Part shown: positions 24,569 to 32,903 of the stretch, in pieces
How positions within the stretch are numbered: position 1 is the stretch's first letter
Layout: every line of letters starts with the position of its first letter
Assembly: GCA_023437485.1 (NCBI GenBank)
Contig: JAEZGB010000183.1
Location: 1 to 34,473, forward strand
Length of the DNA: 34,473 nucleotides
DNA from: Bacteroidota bacterium
GTDB lineage: Bacteria > Bacteroidota > Bacteroidia > Flavobacteriales > Flavobacteriaceae
Reading direction: 5' to 3'
Translations under genes and position numbers: made by a program
Notes under the pieces: model-generated
The model's database searches: none
What the model saw: only the letters and a program-made list of their open reading frames with translations
Told to the model about the DNA's origin: nothing

Positions 24569-25411
24569 TTAATTTAGGGCAATGGTATCTATAAGCCTGA
24601 TTTTGTTCACAAGTACGGCTATAAACGCACGATATTTCTTTTTCTTGCTTTTGCGCTGAACGGGCCTCAGCGTTTTTTCATCGGCGACTTCAAAATATTC
24701 AAGTGTAAATCCCGGTATCGCTGAGATCATCTGCTCAACCGCGGTTCTTATTTTTTGTGTCGATTGGTTGCCGAAATTCTTGCGCGCCATCTGCAATGCG
24801 GCGTAAATAACCGATGCCTGTTGGCGTTCCAGGGCCGAAAGCCGTTCATTCCTGGAGCTCATTGCCAAGCCGCCGGGCTCGCGGAAAATAGGGCAGCCCA
24901 CGATTTCAACCGGAAGTTTGTACCGGGCTACCAGGCTTCGCACAATTTGCAATTGCTGGAAATCTTTTTCGCCAAAATAAGCTCGGTCCGGTCGGACAAT
25001 CTCAAACAGCCTTTTTACAATTGTGGCCACGCCGTCAAAATGACCTTTGCGAAAGCGACCTTCCATTTCATTTTCCAAACCGCCAAACCGGTAGGTATCG
25101 GCTTTTGCGGCCGTGCCGTACATATCTGTAACTGAGGGAGCGAAAACAATGATGTTTTTGTCAACTTTACTGATCTTTTCAATGTCGGCCTCAAGCGTCC
25201 TGGGATAGTGCGCAAGGTCTTCGGCGTTATTGAACTGGGTTGGATTTACAAAGATGCTGATTACCGTTTGGCCGTTCTGCGCAAGCGAAGCCTTTAAAAG
25301 CGAAAGGTGCCCGTCGTGAAGCGCGCCCATAGTCGGTACAAACCCAATCGAGCCTTTGTTGGTGGAGTGCAGATGCCCCGTAAGTTCAGCCGGGCTGTTG
25401 AATATGAGCAT
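24569..25411 (-). CDS. panC: Pantothenate synthetase
   Basis: 280-residue ligase joining pantoate and beta-alanine with ATP. HIGH-like motif HDGH at residues 32-35 within GFVPTMGALHDGHLSLL, SIFVNPTQF, AYFGEKDFQQLQ and the MSSRNERLS segment (KMSKS-like) are all visible. Normal length. It is the first gene of the minus-strand run panC-panD-YbhN-hydrolase-radA-GT51, with its own promoter in the divergent region facing the GT5-fragment gene. Confidence 0.96.
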   Translation of the reverse strand: MLIFNSPAELTGHLHSTNKGSIGFVPTMGALHDGHLSLLKASLAQNGQTVISIFVNPTQFNNAEDLAHYPRTLEADIEKISKVDKNIIVFAPSVTDMYGTAAKADTYRFGGLENEMEGRFRKGHFDGVATIVKRLFEIVRPDRAYFGEKDFQQLQIVRSLVARYKLPVEIVGCPIFREPGGLAMSSRNERLSALERQQASVIYAALQMARKNFGNQSTQKIRTAVEQMISAIPGFTLEYFEVADEKTLRPVQRKSKKKKYRAFIAVLVNKIRLIDTIALN

Positions 25412-25434
25412 TCAAAAGTGGTTAAAATGCGGTG

Positions 25435-25442
25435 CAAACTTA
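25435..25442 (-). promoter_or_regulatory. -7 promoter element of panC
   Basis: TAAGTTTG on the minus strand, an exact TAnnTTTG match, 23 nt upstream of the panC ATG. No TTG at the -33 distance. Confidence 0.55.
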
Positions 25443-25473
25443 AGCGATAAGTTCATAACTGCATAAATTTTAG

Positions 25474-25481
25474 TAATTTTG
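25474..25481 (+). promoter_or_regulatory. -7 promoter element of the GT5-fragment gene
   Basis: TAATTTTG, an exact TAnnTTTG match, 39 nt upstream of the ATG at 25521. It is divergent from and 31 bp away from the panC element, so the two promoters share a compact region of about 110 bp. Confidence 0.6.
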
Positions 25482-25520
25482 CACTGTTTTTATTGCCAAT
25501 GAACAAAATTAAAATTGCAG

Positions 25521-26327
25521 ATGGAGGATAAGAGGATCTTGTATGTATCGTCGGAAGTAGTGCCGTATTTGGCCGAAAACGAAGTCTCCTTAATGTCCTA
25601 CGATGTGCCCAAGATGATCAATGACCAGGGTGGTCAGATCAGGATCTTCATGCCGCGATACGGAAACGTCAACGAGCGCCGTCACCAACTCCATGAAGTG
25701 ATCAGGCTATCGGGTATGAACCTTGTGATCAATGATCTCGATATGCCGCTCATCATCAAAGTTGCTTCAATTCCAAAAGAGCGCATCCAGGTTTACTTTA
25801 TCGACAACGACGAATATTTCAAAAGGAAGGCAACCTTTACCGATGAGGAAGGCGTGCTTTACCCTGACAATGATGAGCGTGCGATATTCTTTGCCAAAGG
25901 CGTGGTGGAAACCGTAAAAAAGCTCAATTGGGTTCCTGATATCATCCACGTGCACGGATGGATGGCCGCGATGCTTCCCGTGTATATGAAACACTATTAC
26001 AAAGACGAGGCGTTGTTTGCCCAGACCAAGATCGTGACATCGGTTTACAGCCAGGGGTTTGACGGTACCTTGGACGTCAATATGATCAACAAGGTTAAGT
26101 TTGACGAGATCCCCGAATCAGAGATCGCCGACCTGGCCACGCCCGATTATGAGAATATCATCAGGGTAAGCGTTGCGCACTCGGACGCTGTGATCGCGGG
26201 GTCTAAGAACCTGCCGGCAAGTTTAACAAAATATATAGAATCGAGTGGTAAACCTTTTTTACCTTTCGCCTCCAATGAAAAATTTGCTGAAGCATATACT
26301 GCTTTTTACAGGGAAATGCTGGCATAG
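25521..26327 (+). CDS. GT5 (glycogen/starch synthase) N-terminal domain protein, probably not catalytic
   Basis: 268-residue protein aligning only with the N-terminal Rossmann half of glycogen/starch synthase: KRILYVSSEVVPYLAENEVS, MPRYGNVNERRHQL, IIHVHGWMAAMLPVYM. Full synthases are about 470-500 residues; the second domain is absent and no remnant follows. The ADP-glucose-binding KxGGL motif is replaced by AENEVSL (residues 18-24), and the HxHDW motif has Gly for Asp. It is strongly conserved in Flavobacteria as far as I recall, so a retained non-glycosyltransferase role is likely. ATG at 25521 is chosen over the upstream TTG at 25515. Seven nt separate it from the DUF4270 lipoprotein gene. 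Confidence 0.88.
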   Translation: MEDKRILYVSSEVVPYLAENEVSLMSYDVPKMINDQGGQIRIFMPRYGNVNERRHQLHEVIRLSGMNLVINDLDMPLIIKVASIPKERIQVYFIDNDEYFKRKATFTDEEGVLYPDNDERAIFFAKGVVETVKKLNWVPDIIHVHGWMAAMLPVYMKHYYKDEALFAQTKIVTSVYSQGFDGTLDVNMINKVKFDEIPESEIADLATPDYENIIRVSVAHSDAVIAGSKNLPASLTKYIESSGKPFLPFASNEKFAEAYTAFYREMLA

Positions 26328-26334
26328 TAACCGA

Positions 26335-27972
26335 ATGACGAAGATGAACCTTACTTCCCTTTTGAGGATTCCGGCGGCCGCGCTCATGGCCGTTTTACTG
26401 GCCTCATGTGATAAAGATTTTAATGAATTAGGTGCCGATATTGTTGGCGATGACCACTTTCTTTTTGAGAAGGACGACACCTTTTCCATTGTGGCCAACA
26501 CCATTCCCACCGGGCCGGTTCAAACCAATAACCTGCAAATAAACCCGTTTGGCGTTTATTCGAATCCCGCACTTGGGAAAACGGTGGCCAGTTTTGTCAC
26601 TCAGCTCGAAATCAAGAACCTCAGTCCGCTTTTTGCCTCGCACCAGACCAATCCGGTGATTGATTCGGTGGTGTTGTACGTTCCTTACTTCAGCACCCTG
26701 AAATCTACCGATGCCGGCGGGGCGCATACCTATGAACTGGATTCGATATTTGGCCAGGCAGAAAGTCCCATGCAACTGGCGGTCCACGAATCGCAATATT
26801 TTTTGCGTGACTTTTTTTACAACGCCCAGGACGAGCAGGAATCCCAGCGCTATTATTCCAATCAGCGCCCGGAAATTACATACAATCCTACGGTTTTGAA
26901 CAATGGGTTGTCCAGTGACAATGAAGCTTTTTTCTTTAGTGCTGACGAACACGAAGAGACAGTAATTAGCAACAACGGCAACACTTCACTTCGAAGGGTA
27001 CGTCCGGGTATGCGGCTAAAATTGGACAACGATTATTTTACGTCAAGAATATTGGGCGCGCCGCAGGGCATACTCAGCAGCAACAACGCGTTCAAGAACT
27101 ATTTCCGAGGCCTGTATTTCAAGGTTGATCCAACATCGGCCCAGGGCCAGCTTGCGATGATCAATTTTGGCGACGGCACTGTCACCCTATATTATAAGGA
27201 AACGCAGCTTGATGCAAATTTTCAGCCGGTGCTTGATGCGTCAAACCAACCGGTGCGCATCAGGAAAGAATTCGTGATGAACATGAAGGGGAATACCGTG
27301 AGCCTGCTGCAGAATATCGACCCTGATCCACACTATACCGAGGCCCTTGCGCAGTCATTTGACGCCGAAGTGGGCCAGGAGGTCCTTGCACTTAAGGGCG
27401 GCGAAGGATCGGTGGTTGTAATTGACCTCTTCGGGCCTGATACCGATGGCAATGGCGTGGCTGACCAACTTGAGGAAATACGGCAGAATGAGTGGCTCAT
27501 AAACGAGGCGAGCCTGACCTTCCACATCAACAAGACCCCAAATTATATGGGCGGAACCAATGTTAGCCCCAAGCGGATTTACCTGTATGATGTTAAGAAC
27601 AAGAAGCCGCTTGTAGATTACTATCTGGACAACACCACCGGCGGTTTCAAAAACAGCAAGTACGTCCATGGCGGATTGCTGGAGCGCGAAAGCGGAAATG
27701 ACACCAAGTACAAGATCAGGATAACCAACTACCTGCGCAACCTGGTCAAGGCGCCTGATTCTACTAACGTCAGGCTGGGACTTTCAGTTACCGAGAGCAT
27801 CAACATTGTCGATATGGGCAAATTGCGCAATCCCGACGATCGGGTGAACAATTTTATCCCGGCGGCCTCCATCATGAACCCGCTCGGAACGTTTCTTTAC
27901 GGAACACATCCGGCCGTGCCTGAAGACAAAAGGCTTAAACTTGAAATTTATTACACCAAAAGAAAACCCTGA
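26335..27972 (+). CDS. DUF4270 family lipoprotein
   Basis: 545-residue outer-membrane lipoprotein of the DUF4270 family of Bacteroidota. Signal peptide with lipobox LLASC followed by DKDFNELGADIVGDDHF, the acidic residues after the Cys resembling a lipoprotein export signal to the cell surface. The mature part is beta-rich with repeated DSVVLYVPY and TFHINK segments and carries SGNDTKYKIRITNYLRNL near the end. No catalytic motif is seen. ATG at 26335 is chosen (MTKMNLTSLL); the in-frame ATG at 26245 lies inside the upstream gene. It sits between the GT5 fragment (7 nt) and glmS (18 nt), a tight unit. Confidence 0.9.
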   Translation: MTKMNLTSLLRIPAAALMAVLLASCDKDFNELGADIVGDDHFLFEKDDTFSIVANTIPTGPVQTNNLQINPFGVYSNPALGKTVASFVTQLEIKNLSPLFASHQTNPVIDSVVLYVPYFSTLKSTDAGGAHTYELDSIFGQAESPMQLAVHESQYFLRDFFYNAQDEQESQRYYSNQRPEITYNPTVLNNGLSSDNEAFFFSADEHEETVISNNGNTSLRRVRPGMRLKLDNDYFTSRILGAPQGILSSNNAFKNYFRGLYFKVDPTSAQGQLAMINFGDGTVTLYYKETQLDANFQPVLDASNQPVRIRKEFVMNMKGNTVSLLQNIDPDPHYTEALAQSFDAEVGQEVLALKGGEGSVVVIDLFGPDTDGNGVADQLEEIRQNEWLINEASLTFHINKTPNYMGGTNVSPKRIYLYDVKNKKPLVDYYLDNTTGGFKNSKYVHGGLLERESGNDTKYKIRITNYLRNLVKAPDSTNVRLGLSVTESINIVDMGKLRNPDDRVNNFIPAASIMNPLGTFLYGTHPAVPEDKRLKLEIYYTKRKP

Positions 27973-27990
27973 TAATTAAACTCTGATCAT

Positions 27991-29835
27991 ATGTGCGGAA
28001 TTGTAGGATACATAGGGCACCGCGAGGCTTACCCAATTATTATTAAAGGGCTCAAAAGGCTTGAATACCGGGGTTATGACAGTGCCGGGGTTATGCTTTA
28101 TGACGGCGATATCAAACTTTCCAAAACCAAAGGAAAAGTTACCGATCTCGAAACCAGGGCAGAAGCGGAAATCACCACGACCGGCGTTATTGGCATGGGC
28201 CATACCCGGTGGGCAACCCATGGCGTTCCCAATGACGTAAACTCGCACCCTCACTTGTCAAACTCAGGTGATTTGGCCATTATCCACAACGGGATCATTG
28301 AAAATTATGGTCCGCTCAAAATGGAGTTGGAAAAACGCGGTTATAAATTTCATTCAGACACTGATACCGAGGTATTGGTGAACCTGATTGAAGACGTTCA
28401 ACGCAAGGACAACCTCAAATTGGGCAAGGCCGTACAGGTTGCGCTAAACCAGGTGGTTGGCGCCTATGCGATTTGTGTGTTTGACCGCAAAAAGCCTGAC
28501 GAGATCGTGGTGGCGAGGCTGGGAAGCCCCCTTGCGATCGGCATCGGGAAAGACGAGTTCTTTATCGCCTCTGACGCATCGCCATTCATTGAATATACAT
28601 CAAACGCTATTTACCTGGAAGATGAGGAAATGGCCGTGGTTCGAATGCATAAGCCGCTAAAGGTCAGGAAAATAAAAGACGACACACTTGTAGATCCTTA
28701 TGTTCAGGAACTTCAGATGAACCTGGAGCAGATTGAAAAGGGCGGCTATGAGCATTTCATGATGAAGGAAATCTATGAGCAGCCCGCCGTAATCAAGGAC
28801 ACTTACCGCGGACGCCTTTTGGCCAACGAAGGCATTATCCAGATGGCCGGTGTTGAAGATAACCTGGAGAAATTCCTGAATGCCGACAGGATTCTCATCG
28901 TGGCGTGCGGTACTTCATGGCACGCCGGGCTTGTCGCCGAATATATTTTTGAAGAATTTACCCGGATCCCCGTTGAGGTGGAGTACGCCTCAGAGTTCCG
29001 TTACCGCAACCCGGTAATCAATAAAGGAGATATCCTGATCGCGATTTCACAGTCAGGGGAAACCGCCGATACCCTTGCAGCCATTAAACTGGCCAAGGAG
29101 CGTGGCGCCTTTGTTTTTGGGGTTTGCAACGTGGTGGGATCATCAATTTCACGCGAAACCCATGCGGGAGCCTATACGCACGCCGGCCCTGAGATCGGTG
29201 TCGCTTCAACAAAGGCCTTTACCACCCAAATCACGGTCCTTACCATGATCGCGCTCAGGCTGGCAAAAGCCAAAGGCACACTTTCAAATTCCGATTTCCA
29301 CCGCTACTTGCAGGAATTGGAAGTTATCCCTGAGAAAGTTCAGGAAGCACTCCAAACCAACGATCAGGCCAAGGCCATTGCCGCCGAATTCAAGGACGCC
29401 CCCAATTGTTTGTACCTGGGCCGCGGATACAATTTCCCGGTTGCATTGGAAGGGGCCCTTAAACTCAAGGAAATTTCGTACATCCACGCCGAAGGTTATC
29501 CCGCCGCCGAAATGAAGCACGGGCCAATCGCTCTCATCGACGAGCATATGCCGGTCATTGTTATTGCACCAAGGCAGGGGCATTATGACAAGGTTGTAAG
29601 CAATATCCAGGAAATCAAATCGCGTTCGGGCCGCATCATTGCCGTAGTGACCAAAGGCGACGTGCAGGTTCGCGAACTTGCCGAATACGTGATCGAAGTC
29701 CCTGAAACAGCCGATGCGCTCTCGCCGTTGCTGACCACCATTCCGCTGCAATTGCTGTCGTACCATATCGCCGTTATGCGCGGTTGCAATGTGGACCAGC
29801 CCAGGAATTTGGCCAAATCGGTAACGGTGGAATAA
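27991..29835 (+). CDS. glmS: Glutamine--fructose-6-phosphate aminotransferase (isomerizing)
   Basis: 614-residue enzyme making glucosamine-6-phosphate from fructose-6-phosphate and glutamine, the first step to UDP-GlcNAc for peptidoglycan and lipopolysaccharide. The N-terminal class II glutaminase begins MCGIVGYIG with nucleophile Cys2 and has HTRWATHGVPN and HNGIIENY. Two SIS domains follow (from about residue 290: CGTSWHAGLVAEY, SQSGETADTLAA, and from about 460: LGRGYNFPVALEGALKLKEISYIHAE), and it ends DQPRNLAKSVTVE, the family signature. No glmS ribozyme or leader is visible; the gene is the last of a co-transcribed unit. Confidence 0.97.
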   Translation: MCGIVGYIGHREAYPIIIKGLKRLEYRGYDSAGVMLYDGDIKLSKTKGKVTDLETRAEAEITTTGVIGMGHTRWATHGVPNDVNSHPHLSNSGDLAIIHNGIIENYGPLKMELEKRGYKFHSDTDTEVLVNLIEDVQRKDNLKLGKAVQVALNQVVGAYAICVFDRKKPDEIVVARLGSPLAIGIGKDEFFIASDASPFIEYTSNAIYLEDEEMAVVRMHKPLKVRKIKDDTLVDPYVQELQMNLEQIEKGGYEHFMMKEIYEQPAVIKDTYRGRLLANEGIIQMAGVEDNLEKFLNADRILIVACGTSWHAGLVAEYIFEEFTRIPVEVEYASEFRYRNPVINKGDILIAISQSGETADTLAAIKLAKERGAFVFGVCNVVGSSISRETHAGAYTHAGPEIGVASTKAFTTQITVLTMIALRLAKAKGTLSNSDFHRYLQELEVIPEKVQEALQTNDQAKAIAAEFKDAPNCLYLGRGYNFPVALEGALKLKEISYIHAEGYPAAEMKHGPIALIDEHMPVIVIAPRQGHYDKVVSNIQEIKSRSGRIIAVVTKGDVQVRELAEYVIEVPETADALSPLLTTIPLQLLSYHIAVMRGCNVDQPRNLAKSVTVE

Positions 29836-29863
29836 GCTGTCAGCGATCAGCACTCAGCAGTCA
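29836..29863. repeat. Degenerate heptamer tract, type A, directly after glmS
   Basis: Four 7-bp units GCTGTCA, GCGATCA, GCACTCA, GCAGTCA starting at the base after the glmS stop codon. In reverse complement these read TGACTGC, TGAGTGC, TGATCGC, TGACAGC, the same pattern as in the 127-bp repeats. Confidence 0.7.
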
Positions 29864-29935
29864 GTTGGAGTACACAACAAGGATATTTGGCTACTATTTA
29901 ATGTAATTTTCCGAACATACAATTCAATGGAAAAC

Positions 29936-29963
29936 GTTTGACATTCGACGTTGGACATTTGAC
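29936..29963. repeat. Degenerate heptamer tract, type B
   Basis: Four 7-bp units GTTTGAC, ATTCGAC, GTTGGAC, ATTTGAC, the reverse complement of the GTCRAAY type seen at 1992-2012. It lies 4 nt before the terminator. Confidence 0.65.
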
Positions 29964-29966
29964 AAT

Positions 29967-29996
29967 AAAAAAGCGAGATTTTTTCTCGCTTTTTTT
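29967..29996 (+). terminator. Terminator after glmS
   Basis: Stem GCGAGA (29973-29978) / TCTCGC (29984-29989) extended by A/T pairing, 5-nt loop, followed by seven T residues; 131 nt downstream of the glmS stop. Confidence 0.85.
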
Positions 29997-30063
29997 ATGA
30001 CTTTTTTAAGACGGATTGAAAATGTTTGTATTTTGGCTTTGTTAACCAAATAACCCTACCTTC

Positions 30064-32886
30064 ATGAAAGTGTATCTATTTTTCGTGTCGATGCTCCTTA
30101 GCTTTGGCGCGTATGCACAAAACTCGCTAAGCGGTACCATTACGGATGCTGCGGGCCTTCCGATTCCGGGAGCAAACGTCCGGGTGGTGGGAGAAGATGC
30201 CGGGACGGTCGCCGATGCCGACGGTAAGTTCCTCCTCTCGACCACGCTCACGCCACCGTTCAAAATCGAGGTTTCAAGTGTCGGATACGCGACCACGACC
30301 GTATCAGTAACTTCCCTTGCGGGAGTTTCGGTCCAGCTGCAGGAAGAGCAGACCCTTTTGAGCGAAATTGTGGTGTCAGCTTCACGAACGCCTGAACGCG
30401 TGCTCGAGTCACCGGTCACCATCGAACGTATGGGCCCGGCCGAGGTGCGCAATACGTCGTCGCCCTCATTTTATGACGGGTTGGAAAACTTGAAGGAAGT
30501 TCACTTTAATACCAGTAGCTTCTCATTTAAATCCATCAATACGCGTGGTTTCGCCACGGTTGCCAACACCCGGTTCATGCAGTTGGTGGACGGTATGGAC
30601 AATTCATCTCCCGCGCTAAACTTCGTGCTCGGCAACCTGATTGGCCTTTCGGAACTTGACGTGGCCAGCGTCGAATTGCTTCCGGGCGCCTCATCGGCAC
30701 TTTACGGGGCCAACGCATTTAACGGAATCCTGTTCATGAACAGTAAAAATCCGTTTATTACGCAGGGAATCAGCACCTATTTCAAATATGGCCAAACATC
30801 GCAGGATGCAGCCGGTACCAATGATTATTATGACTTCGGGTTCAGGGCAGCGCATGCCTTTACGCCCAAGTTTGCCGGAAAGGTCAATTTTAACTATATG
30901 CGTGCCACCGAATGGATCGCCAACGATACCCGCAGTATGACCGGTGGAACCATTGGGCACGACGGCAATCCAAACTATGACGGCCTCAACCTTTACGGCG
31001 ACGAGGTGACGACTTTTATTCCCAATGTTGGGCAGGTTAGCCGCACGGGCTACCGCGAACAGGATCTTGGCGACAATAAGATTGAAAGTGTCAAAGCCGA
31101 TTTCTCACTCCACTACAAGCCGTGGGAGAATGATTTTGAGATCATCGGGCAATACAAGCTTGGCTTTGGCAACACGATCTATCAGGGGGCGAACCGCTAT
31201 GCGCTCAAAAATTTCTTCCTCAACCAGGCCAAGATCGAGATCAAGAACCGCAATTTCTTTGTACGGGCTTATGTGACCGATGAGAATGCAGGAGATTCCT
31301 ATGACATGCGTTTTGCCGCGTGGAACGTGAACCGCCTTGCCAAACCGGACAAGAACTGGTTTACCGATTATGCGACTGCGTATCAGTTATCGAGCGCATT
31401 GTTTGGATTCGACGCCAACACCGCAGCCAATTACGCCCGCACTTTTGCCAATACCAACGGCTTCCCTGCAGGCATGCCGGCGCTGCCAATTACACCGCAC
31501 ATTGATCCGCTCAATCCCGATGCCCCGAGGTTGCCACAGTTTCAACCCGGCACTCCCGAGTTCTACAATGCGCTTAATACCGTCATTGCCAATCCCGACC
31601 TGACCACAGGAGCCAAGTTCATCGACGAATCCAAGCTCTACCACACCGATGTGAATTACAACTTCAGGGAGCTTATCGATTTCGCCGAGATCCAGGTTGG
31701 AGGTTCCTTCAGGTTGTATGACCTGAATTCGCAGGGCACCATCTTCACCGATTATGACGGGTCTATCGAATATGAAGAGTACGGAATTTACACCCAGTTC
31801 CAAAAGAAATTCGCGCAGGAACGCTTGAAGTTTACCGGATCTGTTCGTTATGACAAGTCACAAAACTTTGACGGGCAGTTCTCGCCGCGCATCTCGTTTG
31901 TCTACTCGGCAGGCGAGCGCAGGAACCACAATTTCCGCGCGTCATTCCAAACCGGTTTCCGCAACCCGACCACACAGGATCAGTACATCGGTCTGGACGT
32001 AGGGCCCTTTGCATTGATTGGATCGGCAGCCGACAACCTCGACCGCTATGTCGAGGAGATGCCCGTGAGCCTCGCCGGCCAGGCACTTGGCGCGCCAGCT
32101 ACCGTGACCCTTACAGGAAACGATGCGTACAACACCACGCTCTACACGCTTCCGTCGGTACAGCGCTTCGCCGTTACTCAAAACCCTGCCGATCTTGAGA
32201 CCGCCAGTGTCAGCCTGGTCAAGCCCGAGCAGGTCAAGGCGTTCGAACTCGGTTACAAGTCAGTAATCGGCAACGCGTTCTCAATCGACATCAACGGTTA
32301 TTACAATATTTACAATGACTTCATGAGCTCGTCGCGCGTCGTGAAGCCGTATTACGGATCAGTCGGTACTGACTTTACCCAAACCGACGCCCAACTGGGT
32401 CTTCAGGCCATCGCCAACGGTGACCGCAGGGTATTCCAGGTTTATTCCAACACCACTGAGACTGTTTCATCGTTTGGTTTCGGCGTGGGCGTAACCCGTA
32501 AGATCTATCAGGACTATGAATTGGGAATTAATTACAACCATGCCCAATTTGAGTTCGACCAGGAAAAAGACCCTGCTTTCGTGGCCGGTTTCAACACTCC
32601 GCGTCACCGTGTGAAAGCATCGTTGGGGAATCCGAAAGCGTTCAGAAATTTCGGGTTTAACCTGAACGTAAGGTGGAACGATGAATACCTGTGGCAATCT
32701 TCGTTCGCTGATGGAATCGTACCTGAAAATACGGTGTTTGATGCGCAGGTAAATTACTCAATCCCGAAGTGGAAGTCGATGATAAAAGTAGGTGGCGCAA
32801 ACCTCTTTGGCGAAGACTATATACAGGTAATCGGCGCGGGCCAGATAGGCCAGCAGTGGTATGTACAGTGGACGATCAACCCATAA
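30064..32886 (+). CDS. TonB-dependent outer-membrane receptor
   Basis: 940-residue receptor with a signal peptide (MKVYLFFVSMLLSFGAYAQ), an N-terminal carboxypeptidase-regulatory-like beta domain (about 20-100, SLSGTITDAAGLPIPGANVRV), a plug domain (about 110-235, with NTRGFATVANTRFMQLVDG and LPGASSALYGANAFNGILF) and a beta-barrel of some 700 residues ending QWYVQWTINP. It imports a ligand across the outer membrane using TonB energy. A domain of this type at the N-terminus is common in SusC-like receptors, but the overall length is close to general receptors. The ligand is not indicated. It is 17 nt upstream of the SGNH lipoprotein gene and is probably co-transcribed and partnered with it. 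An imperfect promoter (TTG 30016-30018 and TGGCTTTG 30034-30041) precedes it. Confidence 0.93.
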   Translation: MKVYLFFVSMLLSFGAYAQNSLSGTITDAAGLPIPGANVRVVGEDAGTVADADGKFLLSTTLTPPFKIEVSSVGYATTTVSVTSLAGVSVQLQEEQTLLSEIVVSASRTPERVLESPVTIERMGPAEVRNTSSPSFYDGLENLKEVHFNTSSFSFKSINTRGFATVANTRFMQLVDGMDNSSPALNFVLGNLIGLSELDVASVELLPGASSALYGANAFNGILFMNSKNPFITQGISTYFKYGQTSQDAAGTNDYYDFGFRAAHAFTPKFAGKVNFNYMRATEWIANDTRSMTGGTIGHDGNPNYDGLNLYGDEVTTFIPNVGQVSRTGYREQDLGDNKIESVKADFSLHYKPWENDFEIIGQYKLGFGNTIYQGANRYALKNFFLNQAKIEIKNRNFFVRAYVTDENAGDSYDMRFAAWNVNRLAKPDKNWFTDYATAYQLSSALFGFDANTAANYARTFANTNGFPAGMPALPITPHIDPLNPDAPRLPQFQPGTPEFYNALNTVIANPDLTTGAKFIDESKLYHTDVNYNFRELIDFAEIQVGGSFRLYDLNSQGTIFTDYDGSIEYEEYGIYTQFQKKFAQERLKFTGSVRYDKSQNFDGQFSPRISFVYSAGERRNHNFRASFQTGFRNPTTQDQYIGLDVGPFALIGSAADNLDRYVEEMPVSLAGQALGAPATVTLTGNDAYNTTLYTLPSVQRFAVTQNPADLETASVSLVKPEQVKAFELGYKSVIGNAFSIDINGYYNIYNDFMSSSRVVKPYYGSVGTDFTQTDAQLGLQAIANGDRRVFQVYSNTTETVSSFGFGVGVTRKIYQDYELGINYNHAQFEFDQEKDPAFVAGFNTPRHRVKASLGNPKAFRNFGFNLNVRWNDEYLWQSSFADGIVPENTVFDAQVNYSIPKWKSMIKVGGANLFGEDYIQVIGAGQIGQQWYVQWTINP

Positions 32887-32903
32887 TTTAAAAATTGACA
32901 ATC

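Noticed and set aside
27973..27990. glmS ribozyme
   Set aside because: Only 18 bases separate DUF4270 from glmS, far too short for the ribozyme core.
29284..29853. 189-codon open frame antisense to the end of glmS
   Set aside because: Covers highly conserved GlmS sequence in the other strand and begins in the heptamer tract; no family resemblance.
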